61,651 nucleotides of DNA from Elusimicrobiota bacterium (GTDB lineage: Bacteria; Elusimicrobiota; Elusimicrobia; Elusimicrobiales; UBA9959), in NCBI GenBank assembly GCA_012517285.1, contig JAAYVG010000046.1:1-61651 (forward strand), given 5' to 3'. Below are positions 43,704 through 51,312 of this stretch, piece after piece. Below the pieces are notes generated by a model. That model had not been told where the DNA came from and did no database searches. It saw only the letters and a program-made list of their open reading frames with translations. The stretch's first letter is position 1, and each line of letters begins with the position of its first letter. A program made the position numbers and the translations under genes.

Positions 43704-44792
43704 ATGACAAAAAAAGTAAATCCAAAGCTTTTAAAAGAAATAAAAAAATATGGAGCATTTGATATATCTGCGTGCTTTAACTGTGGAAACTGTAGTGCAG
43801 TATGCCCTTTATCAAAGGAAGAACTATCATTTCCGAGGGTGATGATAAGACATGCTCAGATAGGTGATAAACAATCTATACTATCATCGCTTGAACCATG
43901 GATGTGCTATTACTGTGGCGAGTGTTCATCAACCTGTCCGAGGGATGCATCGCCAGGTGAATTTATGATGAGCTTGAGAAGATATCTTATATCGGAGTAT
44001 GATATCACAGGTATATCAAAGATATTTTATAGATTTCCATACATACAGAACATATTTGTGATTTTTATATTTGCCATAGCTCTCATAACTTTTTTAAAAT
44101 TTAATGGTGACTTTGGAAGTCTTGCAGCTAAGATAGAGCTTGTTTTTCCTTTTTATATAACGCTTTATATAATCTCATACCTGTTTATAATGTATAAAAA
44201 AACTATTTTGGATAGGTTAAAAAAATTTGTTGTTTCTTTAAATCCTTCAAATATAAAAAATATGATAGTTCATGGGTTTACTCAGAAAAACTTTATAGCA
44301 TGCTCTGAGAAGGATTATGTAAGATGGTTCAGTCATCTATTGGTTATGAGCGGATATATATTAACGCTTATAATCTCAAATCTTCATATCCTTGAACCTT
44401 TAAAAAAGCAATATTTACTTTTTACTCCACTCTCTGTGCTTATCTATTATTCATCGCTTTCACTTATTGCTGGAGGGTCTGTTATGATTTTTAGAAGATT
44501 GTTTAAAAAGGGACAATCATCAAAGTTTTCACATTCAACAGACTGGCTTTTTGTTATTATGCTTTTTTTGATAGGCCTTTCTCTCTTTCTGACATACACA
44601 TCAAACATAGTTTTTGGAGCTGATAGCAATCTTCTTGAGATTATTTACAAAATAAACATTGCAATTGAAATTTCATGGATATTAATTGTTGTCCCATTTA
44701 CTAAGTGGATACATATGTTTTTTAGACCTTTTGCAATATATTTAAATGGACTTAAAAAAGAAAATTCTCAAGTTATTGTGGAGGAGATATGA
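43704..44792 (+). CDS. qmoC: QmoC-like membrane iron-sulfur protein (HdrC-HdrE fusion)
   Basis: 362 residues. The N-terminal HdrC-type domain has two [4Fe-4S] motifs (C24/C27/C30/C34 and C68/C71/C74/C78). The C-terminal membrane domain has about six spans from residue 107 on, of the HdrE/NarI type that binds heme b and exchanges electrons with quinones. The layout is that of QmoC. No HdrB (CCG-domain) subunit is encoded, so a soluble heterodisulfide site is lacking. It overlaps dsrE2 by 4 bases. Confidence 0.88.
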   Translation: MTKKVNPKLLKEIKKYGAFDISACFNCGNCSAVCPLSKEELSFPRVMIRHAQIGDKQSILSSLEPWMCYYCGECSSTCPRDASPGEFMMSLRRYLISEYDITGISKIFYRFPYIQNIFVIFIFAIALITFLKFNGDFGSLAAKIELVFPFYITLYIISYLFIMYKKTILDRLKKFVVSLNPSNIKNMIVHGFTQKNFIACSEKDYVRWFSHLLVMSGYILTLIISNLHILEPLKKQYLLFTPLSVLIYYSSLSLIAGGSVMIFRRLFKKGQSSKFSHSTDWLFVIMLFLIGLSLFLTYTSNIVFGADSNLLEIIYKINIAIEISWILIVVPFTKWIHMFFRPFAIYLNGLKKENSQVIVEEI

Positions 44793-45340
44793 GTGATATA
44801 AAAGATCTCGAAAAACAAATAGATGAATTGAAAAAGGAAATATATGAATTGAAGGCAAATGCTCCCAAGGACCAGCTTTCAATGATATTAATGAGTGGTG
44901 ATATGGATAAACTTATAGCAGCCTTGATAATAGCCACAGGGGCAGCTGCAATGTATGAGAGAGTTGTTATATTTGCAACATTTTGGGGTATATCATTTTT
45001 TAAAGATCCTGATAAAAAGATTAAGAAGGATATGATATCAAAGGCATTTGAGATTATGCTCCCTAAACACACAAAAGGCTTAAAGCTATCAAAAATGAAT
45101 ATGTTTGGTGTTGGTCCTGTTATGATAAAATCTATTATGAAAAAAAATAATGTTAAAACTCTATCAGAATTAATCAAACTTGCGGGTGATATGGGAGTGG
45201 AGATTTATCTCTGTCAGATGTCTATGGATCTTATGGGCTATAAATGGAATGAGATTATAAAATATCCAAACATTAAATCAGCAGGAGTTGGAAAGTTTTT
45301 GTCTGAAGCTGGCCAGAGTCGTGTCACCCTTTTTATATAA
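44789..45340 (+). CDS. dsrE2: DsrE2-like sulfur-transfer protein
   Basis: 183 residues. An N-terminal coiled coil (about 4-24) precedes a DsrE/F-like domain with the family segments SGDMDKLIAALIIATGAA, ATFWGISF and SKMNMFGVG. The active cysteine C142 lies in LCQMSMDLMG. DsrE-type proteins relay persulfide sulfur to or from TusA. The last gene of the operon, so the sulfur carriers TusA and DsrE2 bracket the redox subunits. Confidence 0.92.
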   Translation: MSDIKDLEKQIDELKKEIYELKANAPKDQLSMILMSGDMDKLIAALIIATGAAAMYERVVIFATFWGISFFKDPDKKIKKDMISKAFEIMLPKHTKGLKLSKMNMFGVGPVMIKSIMKKNNVKTLSELIKLAGDMGVEIYLCQMSMDLMGYKWNEIIKYPNIKSAGVGKFLSEAGQSRVTLFI

Positions 45341-45883
45341 CAAATTTTGGCTAATTTATTTATGTTAGATAAGAATCGTTTAAAGCTCCCAGCTAAGTCA
45401 TTCAAAGATGTTATAAAAATAATTACCATGATTTTCTTTTTAGTGAATGTTGATAATTTTATAAAATAATAAAATTTTCTTCTTAAACAATCAATTACTC
45501 CGTCTTCATCTTGACTTAATCTGTCTTCATCTCGATGATTGTTCTTCCCAAATAACTAATTTCTCTTTCTTCCCATATAACCAAACAACTAATCTGTCTG
45601 TTTACATCTTGATGATTAGACAACTAAATAAAAAAGGTTAGATTCTTGGGGACATAATTTTGATCTATCCAGCTTATATTCAGGGACAAATATTATGATC
45701 TAATGCGTTTGACGCTACAAAGATTTAATATTTGGTATAATATAACTTATAAAATAAATAATTATGGCAGGCAGCCGAAGAGGCGTCAGTGCGCATCAGG
45801 AATAAATGACTTTTGAGGAAGTCCAGAAGAATTGATATATAATTGCACAAAAATAAGCGATTGGGCTCTACGGGGAGGAATCA
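45341..45883. other. Gap with family D repeats and the left direct repeat
   Basis: Family D units fill 45487-45630 (AACTAATCTGTCTG, TTCATCTCGATGATT and similar). A direct repeat starts at 45710. TATAAT at 45736-45741 preceded by TGG (extended -10) may serve the methyltransferase gene. A 35-codon frame (45362-45469) has no ribosome site and is not called. No terminator stem is seen after dsrE2. Confidence 0.5.
45710..45739 (+). repeat. Left copy of a 30-base direct repeat flanking the methyltransferase gene
   Basis: TGACGCTACAAAGATTTAA followed by TATTTGGTATA. The right copy at 46634-46663 differs at only a few bases. The pair encloses about 900 bases including the gene at 45884-46624. Confidence 0.7.
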
Positions 45884-46624
45884 ATGGCATTAAGAGAAGA
45901 TTTTGAAAAGGAGGGAAACTGGTTATTTCGATGGAGAAGCTACCTTCCTCTTGCAGCGTTTGGTATAGTATTGTTGGCAATCCGAGATTACGAGTATCCG
46001 GGTCATAGCGAGACTCTGGACCATATTTGGGAAGCAATCTGCCTTCTTGTCAGCTTTTTCGGTCTGGGTATCCGGATTCTGACTATTGCTCATACACCAA
46101 AGGGAACATCTGGCAGGAACACAAAAAAACAAATTGCAGACACTCTTAATACAACAGGCCTCTATTCTGTTGTGAGAAATCCGTTGTATTTGGGAAATTT
46201 CTTTATAGGGTTGGGCGTATCGCTATTTGCCCATCTCTGGTGGTTGTCACTGATTTATATTTTGGCTTTTTGGCTTTATTATGAACGGATTATTTTTGCT
46301 GAAGAGGAATATCTAAGAGGTAAATTTGGAAATGTTTATCTTGAATGGGCAGACAAGACACCTGTTTTTGTCCCCAAATTGAGCCTATATCGAAAAGCAG
46401 ATTTGCCATTTTCATTAAGAAATGTACTTGGGCGGGAATACCATAGCTTCCTTACGATGATCATCGCAATGTTCGTTTTGGAAATCGTCGGTGATTTGTT
46501 TGCTGAAGGTAGGCTGGATTTTGATTTTGGATGGATAGTGTTATTAGGTATCGGTTTTACCATCTGGATTATATTAAGAATTTTAAAGAAATATACAAAC
46601 ATCCTCAATGTAGAAGGTAGGTAA
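45884..46624 (+). CDS. Isoprenylcysteine carboxyl methyltransferase-like membrane protein
   Basis: 246 residues with five to six membrane spans. The signature VVRNPLYLGNFFIGLGVSL followed by YYERIIFAEEEYL is that of the ICMT/phospholipid methyltransferase superfamily, which uses SAM at the membrane face. The substrate in bacteria is usually unknown. GGGGAGGA precedes the ATG. Base composition and codon use are less AT-biased than in the neighbours. With flanking direct repeats, this suggests acquisition by transfer. Confidence 0.85.
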   Translation: MALREDFEKEGNWLFRWRSYLPLAAFGIVLLAIRDYEYPGHSETLDHIWEAICLLVSFFGLGIRILTIAHTPKGTSGRNTKKQIADTLNTTGLYSVVRNPLYLGNFFIGLGVSLFAHLWWLSLIYILAFWLYYERIIFAEEEYLRGKFGNVYLEWADKTPVFVPKLSLYRKADLPFSLRNVLGREYHSFLTMIIAMFVLEIVGDLFAEGRLDFDFGWIVLLGIGFTIWIILRILKKYTNILNVEGR

Positions 46625-46633
46625 ACGCCGTTC

Positions 46634-46663
46634 TGACGCTACAAAGATTTAAGATCTGGCATA
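46634..46663 (+). repeat. Right copy of the 30-base direct repeat
   Basis: TGACGCTACAAAGATTTAAG followed by ATCTGGCATA, ten bases after the methyltransferase stop. See the left copy at 45710. Confidence 0.7.
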
Positions 46664-46770
46664 GTCCAATGTGTATAGATATACTACAGATGTTCACCCG
46701 TGTGAAGTATTTGCAGAAGCCATTAAAAATAAAAGGTTAGTTTGATTTGGAGATATAGTCGTGTCAAAAT

Positions 46771-46909
46771 AAACCTAACCATTAATAACCTCCTTTTTTA
46801 AGATTTTTTCCAGTTCTTTTAAAAAAGTGAGAAGTTCTGGATTATTCTTGATAAGTATTTCATATGGAATTGGTAGTCCGGTTTGTCCATAAGTACCTCC
46901 TGATAATTA
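46771..46909 (-). pseudogene. Remnant of a small gene (possible two-gene unit)
   Basis: On the minus strand a frame reads GQTGLPIPYEILIKNNPELL and continues with a Lys/Glu-rich helix to a stop near 46771. It lacks an in-frame start. The frame that has a good AGGAGG-ATG start (ATG at about 46891) stops after 23 codons. A second site, AAGGAGG-N6-ATG, follows with only a short frame. This looks like a frameshifted leftover of a small two-gene operon such as a toxin-antitoxin pair; identity unknown. Confidence 0.3.
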
Positions 46910-47126
46910 AATTATAGACATTCCGGATTTCGGTCAGGTTATTTTTGATTTGATGATACATGTTATAGTTAGATTATATTTGATTTGATTCGGCAGATTT
47001 TCTTTTATTAATAAATTTATATATAATTTAGTTTGTAATATATTGATTGCTCTTTTTTACGGGCGTAGTCCCAAGTCCGCCGAAGATATATCAGCAAAGT
47101 GGCGAATAGCCACAGTTGTTTTGATG

Positions 47127-47295
47127 ACCTGCCCGCCGATGGGCAGGCGGGTATGTTTATCGTAGGTGGAAAAGCACACCCACCGTCGTTTGACATGCCG
47201 TCAAAAAGGCAGCGACTATTCGTCGCCTGCCTGCGCCGAAATGGCTTCGGCAGGCAGGCCTGTCTGCGCCAAAGCAGCTTCGGCAGGCAGGTATT
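47127..47295. repeat. Cluster of GC-rich GCAGGCAGGC palindromes; gap 46625-47380
   Basis: Several units such as CCTGCCTGCGCCGAAATGGC with complementary CTTCGGCAGGCAGGC lie close together, far richer in GC than the surroundings. Short open frames on both strands here are products of the repeat. Apart from this cluster, the remnant at 46771-46909 and the direct repeat, the 756-base gap holds nothing recognisable. Confidence 0.7.
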
Positions 47296-47344
47296 GACGG
47301 TATAACTTTCAGCGGGCATGCTCGCTTTGCTGACGTTTTGGGTG

Positions 47345-47373
47345 TTGGCATTCGTGATTTAATGAAATAAAAT
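47345..47373 (+). promoter_or_regulatory. Predicted leaderless promoter of the nuclease-like gene
   Basis: TTGGCA (47345-47350), a 17-base spacer, and TAAAAT (47368-47373), then seven bases to the ATG at 47381. No ribosome site is present. Confidence 0.6.
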
Positions 47374-47380
47374 TAAAAAT

Positions 47381-48457
47381 ATGGCTATTATTATTTCAAA
47401 AAACGGCAAAAACGCTAAGAAAGTGGAGAAATCTGATTTTGAGAAAGAGGATCGTTTACAAAAGTATATTTACGATAATCCCGAAAGTATTCCTCTTTAC
47501 GATATAAAAGAAGATATTCGTCTTTTGATTTTATCAAGAGAATTTTCTACCAATAGCGGTCCAATTGACGCGTTAGGAATAGACAAAGAAGGCGAAATTT
47601 ATCTTGTGGAAACAAAGCTTTATAAAAATCCGGATAAAAGATTAGTGGTCGCCCAAGTTTTGGATTATGGAGCTTCCCTTTGGCATTCTTATAATAATTT
47701 TGATGAATTTATCAGAGTTATTGATAACGAAGTGAATAATAAATTTGGAGTAAGATTTAATCAAAGAGTCAAAAATTTCTTTGGCATCGGGGACGAAGAA
47801 ATTTCCGTCTTGATTGAAAATCTAAAAAAGAATCTTAACGAAGGCAATTTTAAATTCGTTGTTTTGATGGATAAATTACGTAGCCAATTAAAGGACTTGA
47901 TTGTTTTTATTAACGAAAATAGCCGGTTTGATATTTTCGCGGTTGAAATGGAGTATTACAAACACGAAGATTACGAAATAATGATTCCAAAATTATTCGG
48001 AGCGGAAGTTAAAAAAGATATTGGAGTTTCATCTTCTTCTGCTAGAGGAGAGTGGAATAAAGAAAGATTTTTTCAGAGTCTTGAACAAAATCTTGAAAAA
48101 TCACAAGCAGAAAAAATGAAAGAAATCTATAAGAATTTTGAAAAAATTTCCGACAGGATAAAATGGGGAACCGGAACTTCTGTTGGCTCTTATGCTCCGA
48201 TAATAAATAACATTTGTCCTAATAGGTCTCTATTATCTGTATTTTCAAACGGAAAACTAAGTATAAAATTTAGTTGGTTCCATAACGATGAGAACGAGAA
48301 AGAAGCAGGAAATAAATTTAAAAAATTATTATCCAAATATGCCACAGGTCTAGAAATTCCGGAAGATTACAAAAATCTTGAAGTAAGATTTGAATTAAAA
48401 GAATGGCTACCATATGAAAATGGCATATTGAAATCATTTGAGAAATTAAAGAGTTAA
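47381..48457 (+). CDS. PD-(D/E)XK nuclease-like protein of unknown function
   Basis: 358 residues. Near the N-terminus is a nuclease-fold core similar to the NucS C-terminal domain: D63 in GPIDAL, E77-T-K79 in YLVETKLY, and Q92...Y96 in AQVLDYG. The remaining 250 residues have no motif that I know. Such proteins are often found near defence or mobile genes. It lies in the accessory stretch between repeats, with its own promoter. Substrate and role unknown. Confidence 0.7.
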   Translation: MAIIISKNGKNAKKVEKSDFEKEDRLQKYIYDNPESIPLYDIKEDIRLLILSREFSTNSGPIDALGIDKEGEIYLVETKLYKNPDKRLVVAQVLDYGASLWHSYNNFDEFIRVIDNEVNNKFGVRFNQRVKNFFGIGDEEISVLIENLKKNLNEGNFKFVVLMDKLRSQLKDLIVFINENSRFDIFAVEMEYYKHEDYEIMIPKLFGAEVKKDIGVSSSSARGEWNKERFFQSLEQNLEKSQAEKMKEIYKNFEKISDRIKWGTGTSVGSYAPIINNICPNRSLLSVFSNGKLSIKFSWFHNDENEKEAGNKFKKLLSKYATGLEIPEDYKNLEVRFELKEWLPYENGILKSFEKLKS

Positions 48458-49060
48458 ATTTAACTTATGGTGATTGATATTTTTAGTATAATTTTTTCTA
48501 TTGTTGCGATTATCATCTCTGTTTATTCTTAGCATAAATCAATAGCAATTTATGGTATATAAAAATACAAATTTCCGAAAAATAATATTGAAATTGAATA
48601 AAAGTTTTGATACTACCCATCTATTGCGTTTTTTTGATTTTCCGATAAGTAAAAATCATTGCTACTACATCCTCTGATTGACTTTTCTAAAAAGGTAGGA
48701 GATAGATTCCAGCTGGAGTTTACCCCTTTGGATTCCCGCTTACGCGGGAATGACAAAAAAGGACGGGAATGACAGAGGAGGGGGGAATGGCGAAAACTTG
48801 CGCCGATTTAATATCCAAAGTCGTTAATGGAAAAACATGTCCTCACGAAAGTTGGGATTGATGTAAGATAAGATGTCATACCCGCCCCCTCTTTTCAAAA
48901 GAGTGGGAAGTTTATATCATACACTGGGTATGCGAAACGGTTTTACCACCGCTTCCCGTTCCCCACTTTCGTGTGGACAAGCTTCACGAGGACAAGTTTC
49001 GCGGGAGGAGAAATAGAAGGTTTTTTACTACCTCCTACTTAGACGAATAAACCTTTCTTA
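48458..49060. other. Long gap, left part: degraded sequence with borrowed repeats
   Basis: A 21-codon hydrophobic frame (48466-48531, MVIDIFSIIFSIVAIIISVY) looks like the start of a truncated membrane protein. The stretch 48725-48790 contains inverted GGATTCCCGC / GCGGGAATGAC units and repeated CGGGAATGACA. The stretch 48880-49020 has more GC-rich repeats around CACTTTCGTGTGGACAAG. No intact gene is seen. Confidence 0.45.
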
Positions 49061-49141
49061 TTGTCCAATATCTTTTTGAACTTTTTCAGCATCCATTGTA
49101 TGTTGTGGAATATGTCCTTTCTCTAAAGCGTAATAATACAT
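49058..49141 (-). pseudogene. 27-codon frame, possible gene remnant
   Basis: A short frame on the minus strand starts MYYYALEKGHIPQH and ends KVQKDIGQ. Its composition looks protein-like, but it has no clear ribosome site and no recognised family. It is probably the tail of a decayed gene. Confidence 0.25.
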
Positions 49142-49460
49142 TTTTCCATTTTAATATCTTGTCAAACCTTGGCCAACTTACGATGTTGGACAAGGATTTG
49201 GTTAGAAAATGATAAAGCTATGGTTTAATTTTTATAAAATATTATAAGCTAAGTGTATAGCAGTTTAGAAATATAGTAACATAAAATACTTGACAACTTA
49301 GAGGTATAGCAGTTTGGTAGTTTTGGAGAATAATATCTGAAAGGATAAAAATGGATAGAAAATAGATGTGATTTTTCTCTGGCTCTTACTTATTCTCTTT
49401 TTGTCTTTGATGGCCATGCCTGCCGAAGCCACTTCAGCGTAGGCAGACACTGATTTATTT
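49142..49460. other. Gap before hemE with hairpin, short direct repeats and a GC palindrome
   Basis: It holds a variant of the TGTCCAAC hairpin (GGCCAACTTACGATGTTGG, about 49174-49192). GTATAGCAGTTT occurs twice (49255-49266, 49304-49315). A GC-rich palindrome GCCTGCCGAAGCC...GGCAGA lies at 49417-49446, only 14 bases before the hemE ATG. No clear ribosome site is seen for hemE. Confidence 0.5.
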
Positions 49461-50441
49461 ATGATTTACGATATATTGAATGGCAAAAAAACAAAAACTC
49501 CTGTGTGGTTTATGAGGCAGGCTGGAAGGTATATGGCATCATACAGGGCTCTCAAAGAAAAATATGATTTTGTTACAATGTGCTTAATCCCCGAGATTTC
49601 AGCAGAGGTTGCTATTATGCCTGTGAGGGAGTTTGGTTTTGATGCTGCAATATTTTTTTCTGATATACTTATACCGTTTATTAAATCTGATATTGATCTC
49701 AAATACAAACCGGGACCGGTTATTGGAAAGGAGATTAAAAACAAGAATGACTTTAATAATTTAAAGGTTTGTGAGGTTGGCGATTTTGATTTTGCCTCAA
49801 AGGCGATAAAGATTCTTGCTGCTGAGCTTTCGTCTGATAAGGATCTTATAGGTTTTGTTGGCTCACCATTTACTATTGCATACTATCTTCTTAATGGCGA
49901 TATAAAGCGTTTAACTGATTTAAAGGATGAAGGGCTTTTTGACGAGTTTATGGAGAAGGTAACACTTAACATATTAAATTTTGCAAAGGCTCAGATAGAT
50001 GGCGGTGCAAGGATAATTCAGATATTTGATACAAAGGCATATCTTTTGCCAGAGGATGATTACAGAATTTTTTCACTTCCCTATGCAAAAAAATTAAATG
50101 ATGAGATAAAAAAATATGGGGCAAAGACAATATATTTTTTTCTGGGAGGACTTGGACTATCAAAGGCTGCTCTCGAGGTTGGGGCTGATTGTTTTTCGGT
50201 TGATTCGTCTGCCACAATATCTGAGTTTGCTGATGTTTTTAAAAATTTACCGCTTCAAGGAAATTTAGCACCTGATGCACTTTTAGTCGATAAAAAGGAT
50301 ATAGAGAGAAGGATAAAAAGTATAGTTGACGAGGGAAGGAATATAAACGGACATATATTTAATCTCGGACACGGGCTTCTTAAAGAAACAACTGAGTCAA
50401 ATGTCGCCTTTGCGGTTGATTTGGTTCATAGATACAGATAA
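49461..50441 (+). CDS. hemE: Uroporphyrinogen decarboxylase
   Basis: 326 residues, converts uroporphyrinogen III to coproporphyrinogen III. The N-terminal signature FMRQAGRYM (R19, R23 region) binds substrate carboxylates, and D68 in FFSDIL is the catalytic Asp. The C-terminal FNLGHGL segment is also present. Slightly shorter than the usual 340-355. First gene of the hem operon; one base separates it from hemH. Confidence 0.96.
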   Translation: MIYDILNGKKTKTPVWFMRQAGRYMASYRALKEKYDFVTMCLIPEISAEVAIMPVREFGFDAAIFFSDILIPFIKSDIDLKYKPGPVIGKEIKNKNDFNNLKVCEVGDFDFASKAIKILAAELSSDKDLIGFVGSPFTIAYYLLNGDIKRLTDLKDEGLFDEFMEKVTLNILNFAKAQIDGGARIIQIFDTKAYLLPEDDYRIFSLPYAKKLNDEIKKYGAKTIYFFLGGLGLSKAALEVGADCFSVDSSATISEFADVFKNLPLQGNLAPDALLVDKKDIERRIKSIVDEGRNINGHIFNLGHGLLKETTESNVAFAVDLVHRYR

Positions 50442-50442
50442 T

Positions 50443-51312
50443 ATGAAAAGGATTTTGATAACTCATATGGGCGTTCCTGATAATCCAAGCGAGGTTAAGG
50501 AATATCTTTTTAATATATTTTCTGATGATGCTATGATGTTACTCCCATTTCAAAAGACTATGGCAGAGATTATATCAACGCTTAGGGCAAAAAAATCGAC
50601 TCAAAGATATAACAGCATAGGATGGACACCGCTTAGGAGATACACCGATGAGATTGTGGAAAAGCTTTTGAAAAAATTTAAGTATGATAATATCTTAATA
50701 AAAGCAGCATACACTCACTCAAAGCCTTACATATATGATGAGCCACCTGATTCACTTATATTTCCACTCTATCCAGAGTATTCCATCTCGCTTTTCGGGC
50801 CTATAAAAAAGAGGATGAAAAATCCAATGATATTGAGGGAGTGGTATTATGAACCAGAGTTTATAGATGTTTTTTCAGAGCGAATAAAACTAACACTCCA
50901 AGGTCTTTTGCCACAAAAAACTGCACTTCTTTTTTTAGCTCACGGAGTTCCATCATCGCTTAAAAAGAAGGGCGATCTCTATGAGGATGAGGTTAAGGAA
51001 AGCTATGAGATTTTTAGAAAAAGGTTTGCTGATTATAAAAGTTTTTTGGGATATATAGGCAAGGTCGGGCCTGCAAAGTGGAGCAGGCCGTATGCAGATG
51101 AGCTTGTTTATATGATTAAAGGATATGATAATGTGGTTGCAGTTTTTTTAAGTTTTCCAGTGGACAATCTTGAGGTTTTATATGATATAGATATAGTTTT
51201 AAAACAGAAGGCAGAAAAAGCAGGAATAAAAAATTTTTTAAGAGCTCCGCTCTTAAACGCTGATGATGATTTCATTGAAGCACTTTATAAAATAATAAGG
51301 AGAAGATTATGA
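50443..51312 (+). CDS. hemH: Ferrochelatase
   Basis: 289 residues. The start is placed at the ATG one base after the hemE stop; the longer reading lies inside hemE. The invariant His is H167 in LFLAHGVPSS. The C-terminal metal-path motif, normally S/A-D-H-x-E-x-L-Y-E/D, reads V-D-N242-L-E244-V-L-Y-D: the Glu is kept, but the His is Asn. It inserts iron into proto- or coproporphyrin. Which porphyrin is used cannot be told from sequence. Confidence 0.9.
   Translation: MKRILITHMGVPDNPSEVKEYLFNIFSDDAMMLLPFQKTMAEIISTLRAKKSTQRYNSIGWTPLRRYTDEIVEKLLKKFKYDNILIKAAYTHSKPYIYDEPPDSLIFPLYPEYSISLFGPIKKRMKNPMILREWYYEPEFIDVFSERIKLTLQGLLPQKTALLFLAHGVPSSLKKKGDLYEDEVKESYEIFRKRFADYKSFLGYIGKVGPAKWSRPYADELVYMIKGYDNVVAVFLSFPVDNLEVLYDIDIVLKQKAEKAGIKNFLRAPLLNADDDFIEALYKIIRRRL

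Noticed and set aside
45362-45469. 35-codon frame after dsrE2
   Set aside because: No ribosome site and no similarity; kept only as a note in the gap entry.
45786-46132. Minus-strand frames at the start of the methyltransferase gene
   Set aside because: Antisense of a recognised coding sequence.
47099-47351. Overlapping frames on both strands in the GC-rich repeat cluster
   Set aside because: They arise from the palindromic units (Arg/Pro/Cys-rich) and have no family or ribosome site.
46625-49460. Search for tRNA, rRNA or integrase attachment sites in the accessory stretch
   Set aside because: No T-loop-like GGTTCRAnTCC or rRNA core sequence and no integrase gene were found.
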